Shown one piece after another: positions 63,447 to 64,000 of a DNA stretch of 64,000 nucleotides (positions are counted from its first letter, which is position 1; each line of letters opens with the position of its first letter). This DNA is from Celerinatantimonas diazotrophica (GTDB lineage: Bacteria; Pseudomonadota; Gammaproteobacteria; Enterobacterales; Celerinatantimonadaceae). The notes under the pieces were generated by a model. The model saw nothing but the letters and a program-made list of their open reading frames with translations. It did no database searches and was not told the origin of the DNA. A program made the translations under genes and the position numbers. The DNA lies in the NCBI RefSeq assembly GCF_004339545.1, contig NZ_SMGD01000011.1:558001-622000 (forward strand), given 5' to 3'.

Positions 63447-64000
63447 CTATAACGATTTCACTAATTGTGCAACGGCACCTTTGGCACCGAGTTCCAGCAC
63501 ACTTTGATACGCCAGTTCAATAGCACTAATAAATGTTTTATTGGCGGCAAGTTCTTTAGGAAAGATTGCCTCAACTCCGAGCAATCGGCTCACGACCGCC
63601 ACATTTAATCCGGCTTTATCGCAAATTGCTCTTAATTCTGCAGCCATGGGATCGGCAACTTCGATCGGTTGATCTTTTTCGTCGACGCCAGAGACATAAC
63701 GCATCCACCCCGCGATAGCCAAGGCTAAACAGGAAAAATCTTGCCCTTTAGCCAAATGGAATTGAACCGATTTGAGCATCCGTTGTGGTAATTTTTGACT
63801 ACCATCCATGGCAATTTGCCAAGTCCGATGATGCAGGTTTGGGTTGGCAAAACGCTCTAGCAAGGAGTCTGCATAAGCATTTAAATCCACCCCTTGAACA
63901 CTGAGCGTCGGCACCTGTTCTTTAAGCATCAAGGCTTTGGCAGCCTGTCGATAGTCATCATTCGCAACACTCTGAGCAATGGTTTCATAGCCCCCTAAAT
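63447..64000 (-). CDS. Mannitol dehydrogenase-family oxidoreductase, 3' part (cut by window edge)
   Basis: The visible C-terminal 184 residues begin LGGYETIAQS at the edge and run through LLERFANPNLHHRTWQIAMD, GSQKLPQRMLKSVQFHL and LALAIAGWMRYVSG. This is the C-terminal domain of long-chain polyol dehydrogenases (fructuronate reductase UxuB, mannitol 2-dehydrogenase, YeiQ/YdfI group). They reduce keto-acids or ketohexoses with NAD(P)H. The lysine of the catalytic KxxxxNxxH motif lies upstream, outside the window. The exact substrate cannot be set from this part. Confidence 0.88.
   Translation of the reverse strand, partial: LGGYETIAQSVANDDYRQAAKALMLKEQVPTLSVQGVDLNAYADSLLERFANPNLHHRTWQIAMDGSQKLPQRMLKSVQFHLAKGQDFSCLALAIAGWMRYVSGVDEKDQPIEVADPMAAELRAICDKAGLNVAVVSRLLGVEAIFPKELAANKTFISAIELAYQSVLELGAKGAVAQLVKSL

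Overview
The window looks like a chromosome segment of a marine or estuarine gammaproteobacterium. The type VI secretion (T6SS) locus has the gene content and order of the Vibrio cholerae vas cluster. A Na+-pumping oxaloacetate decarboxylase, a c-di-GMP HD-GYP sensor, E. coli-like xyl and pqi genes and a yybP-ykoY riboswitch on mntP all fit that group. The genus is not decidable from sequence alone; Vibrionales, Aeromonadales or a Celerinatantimonas-like lineage are all possible (inference).

Layout. 1-9.9 kb: end of a PpiC-type parvulin gene, a ketopantoate reductase-like gene, a short non-autonomous transposon-like element, a GalR-like repressor, a large membrane HD-GYP protein with a periplasmic solute-binding domain, mntP with its Mn riboswitch, a DMT permease and an unusual CobW/COG0523 GTPase. 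10.2-14.0 kb: a possible leader peptide and oadGAB. 14.1-34.75 kb: a 15-gene minus-strand T6SS operon (tssB to vasL) preceded by a candidate sigma-54 promoter; it encodes its own sigma-54 activator VasH but no hcp, vgrG or PAAR gene. 34.8-36.0 kb: a very A+T-rich gene-free stretch. 36.0-42.7 kb: a possible heme-oxygenase-fold protein, then a beta-glucoside PTS locus (LacI regulator, IIA, 6-phospho-beta-glucosidase, IIC, IIB) and a divergent solo IIC gene, the two transcription units separated by a perfect 52-bp palindrome. 43.1-44.5 kb: a succinate-semialdehyde-type dehydrogenase.

44.6-52.3 kb: tRNA-Ser(CGA) followed by what reads as the late-control and lysis end of a lambdoid-type prophage: a DUF968 gene, a Q-like regulator, holin, endolysin, spanins. 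Three of its genes carry apparent frameshifts or an in-frame stop. An intact two-gene AAA+ ATPase / subtilisin-like protease module of the IetAS anti-phage type sits between DUF968 and the Q-like gene. The endolysin and inner-membrane spanin are encoded in one continuous reading frame.

52.7-58.7 kb: a xylose regulon (xylA, xylE-type symporter, xylB, divergent xylR). All three catabolic transcription units have a tandem motif with an exact 21-bp period upstream, and a CRP-like site lies between xylB and xylR. 58.7-64 kb: pqiABC, a second degenerate copy of the transposon-like element, a MipA/OmpV outer-membrane protein and the 3' part of a mannitol dehydrogenase-family gene cut by the window edge.

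The least ordinary items are the phage-remnant/IetAS region with the endolysin-spanin fusion, the 52-bp palindrome with nested LacI-type half-sites, the CobW protein lacking its CxCC motif, and the possible leader peptide before oadGAB.
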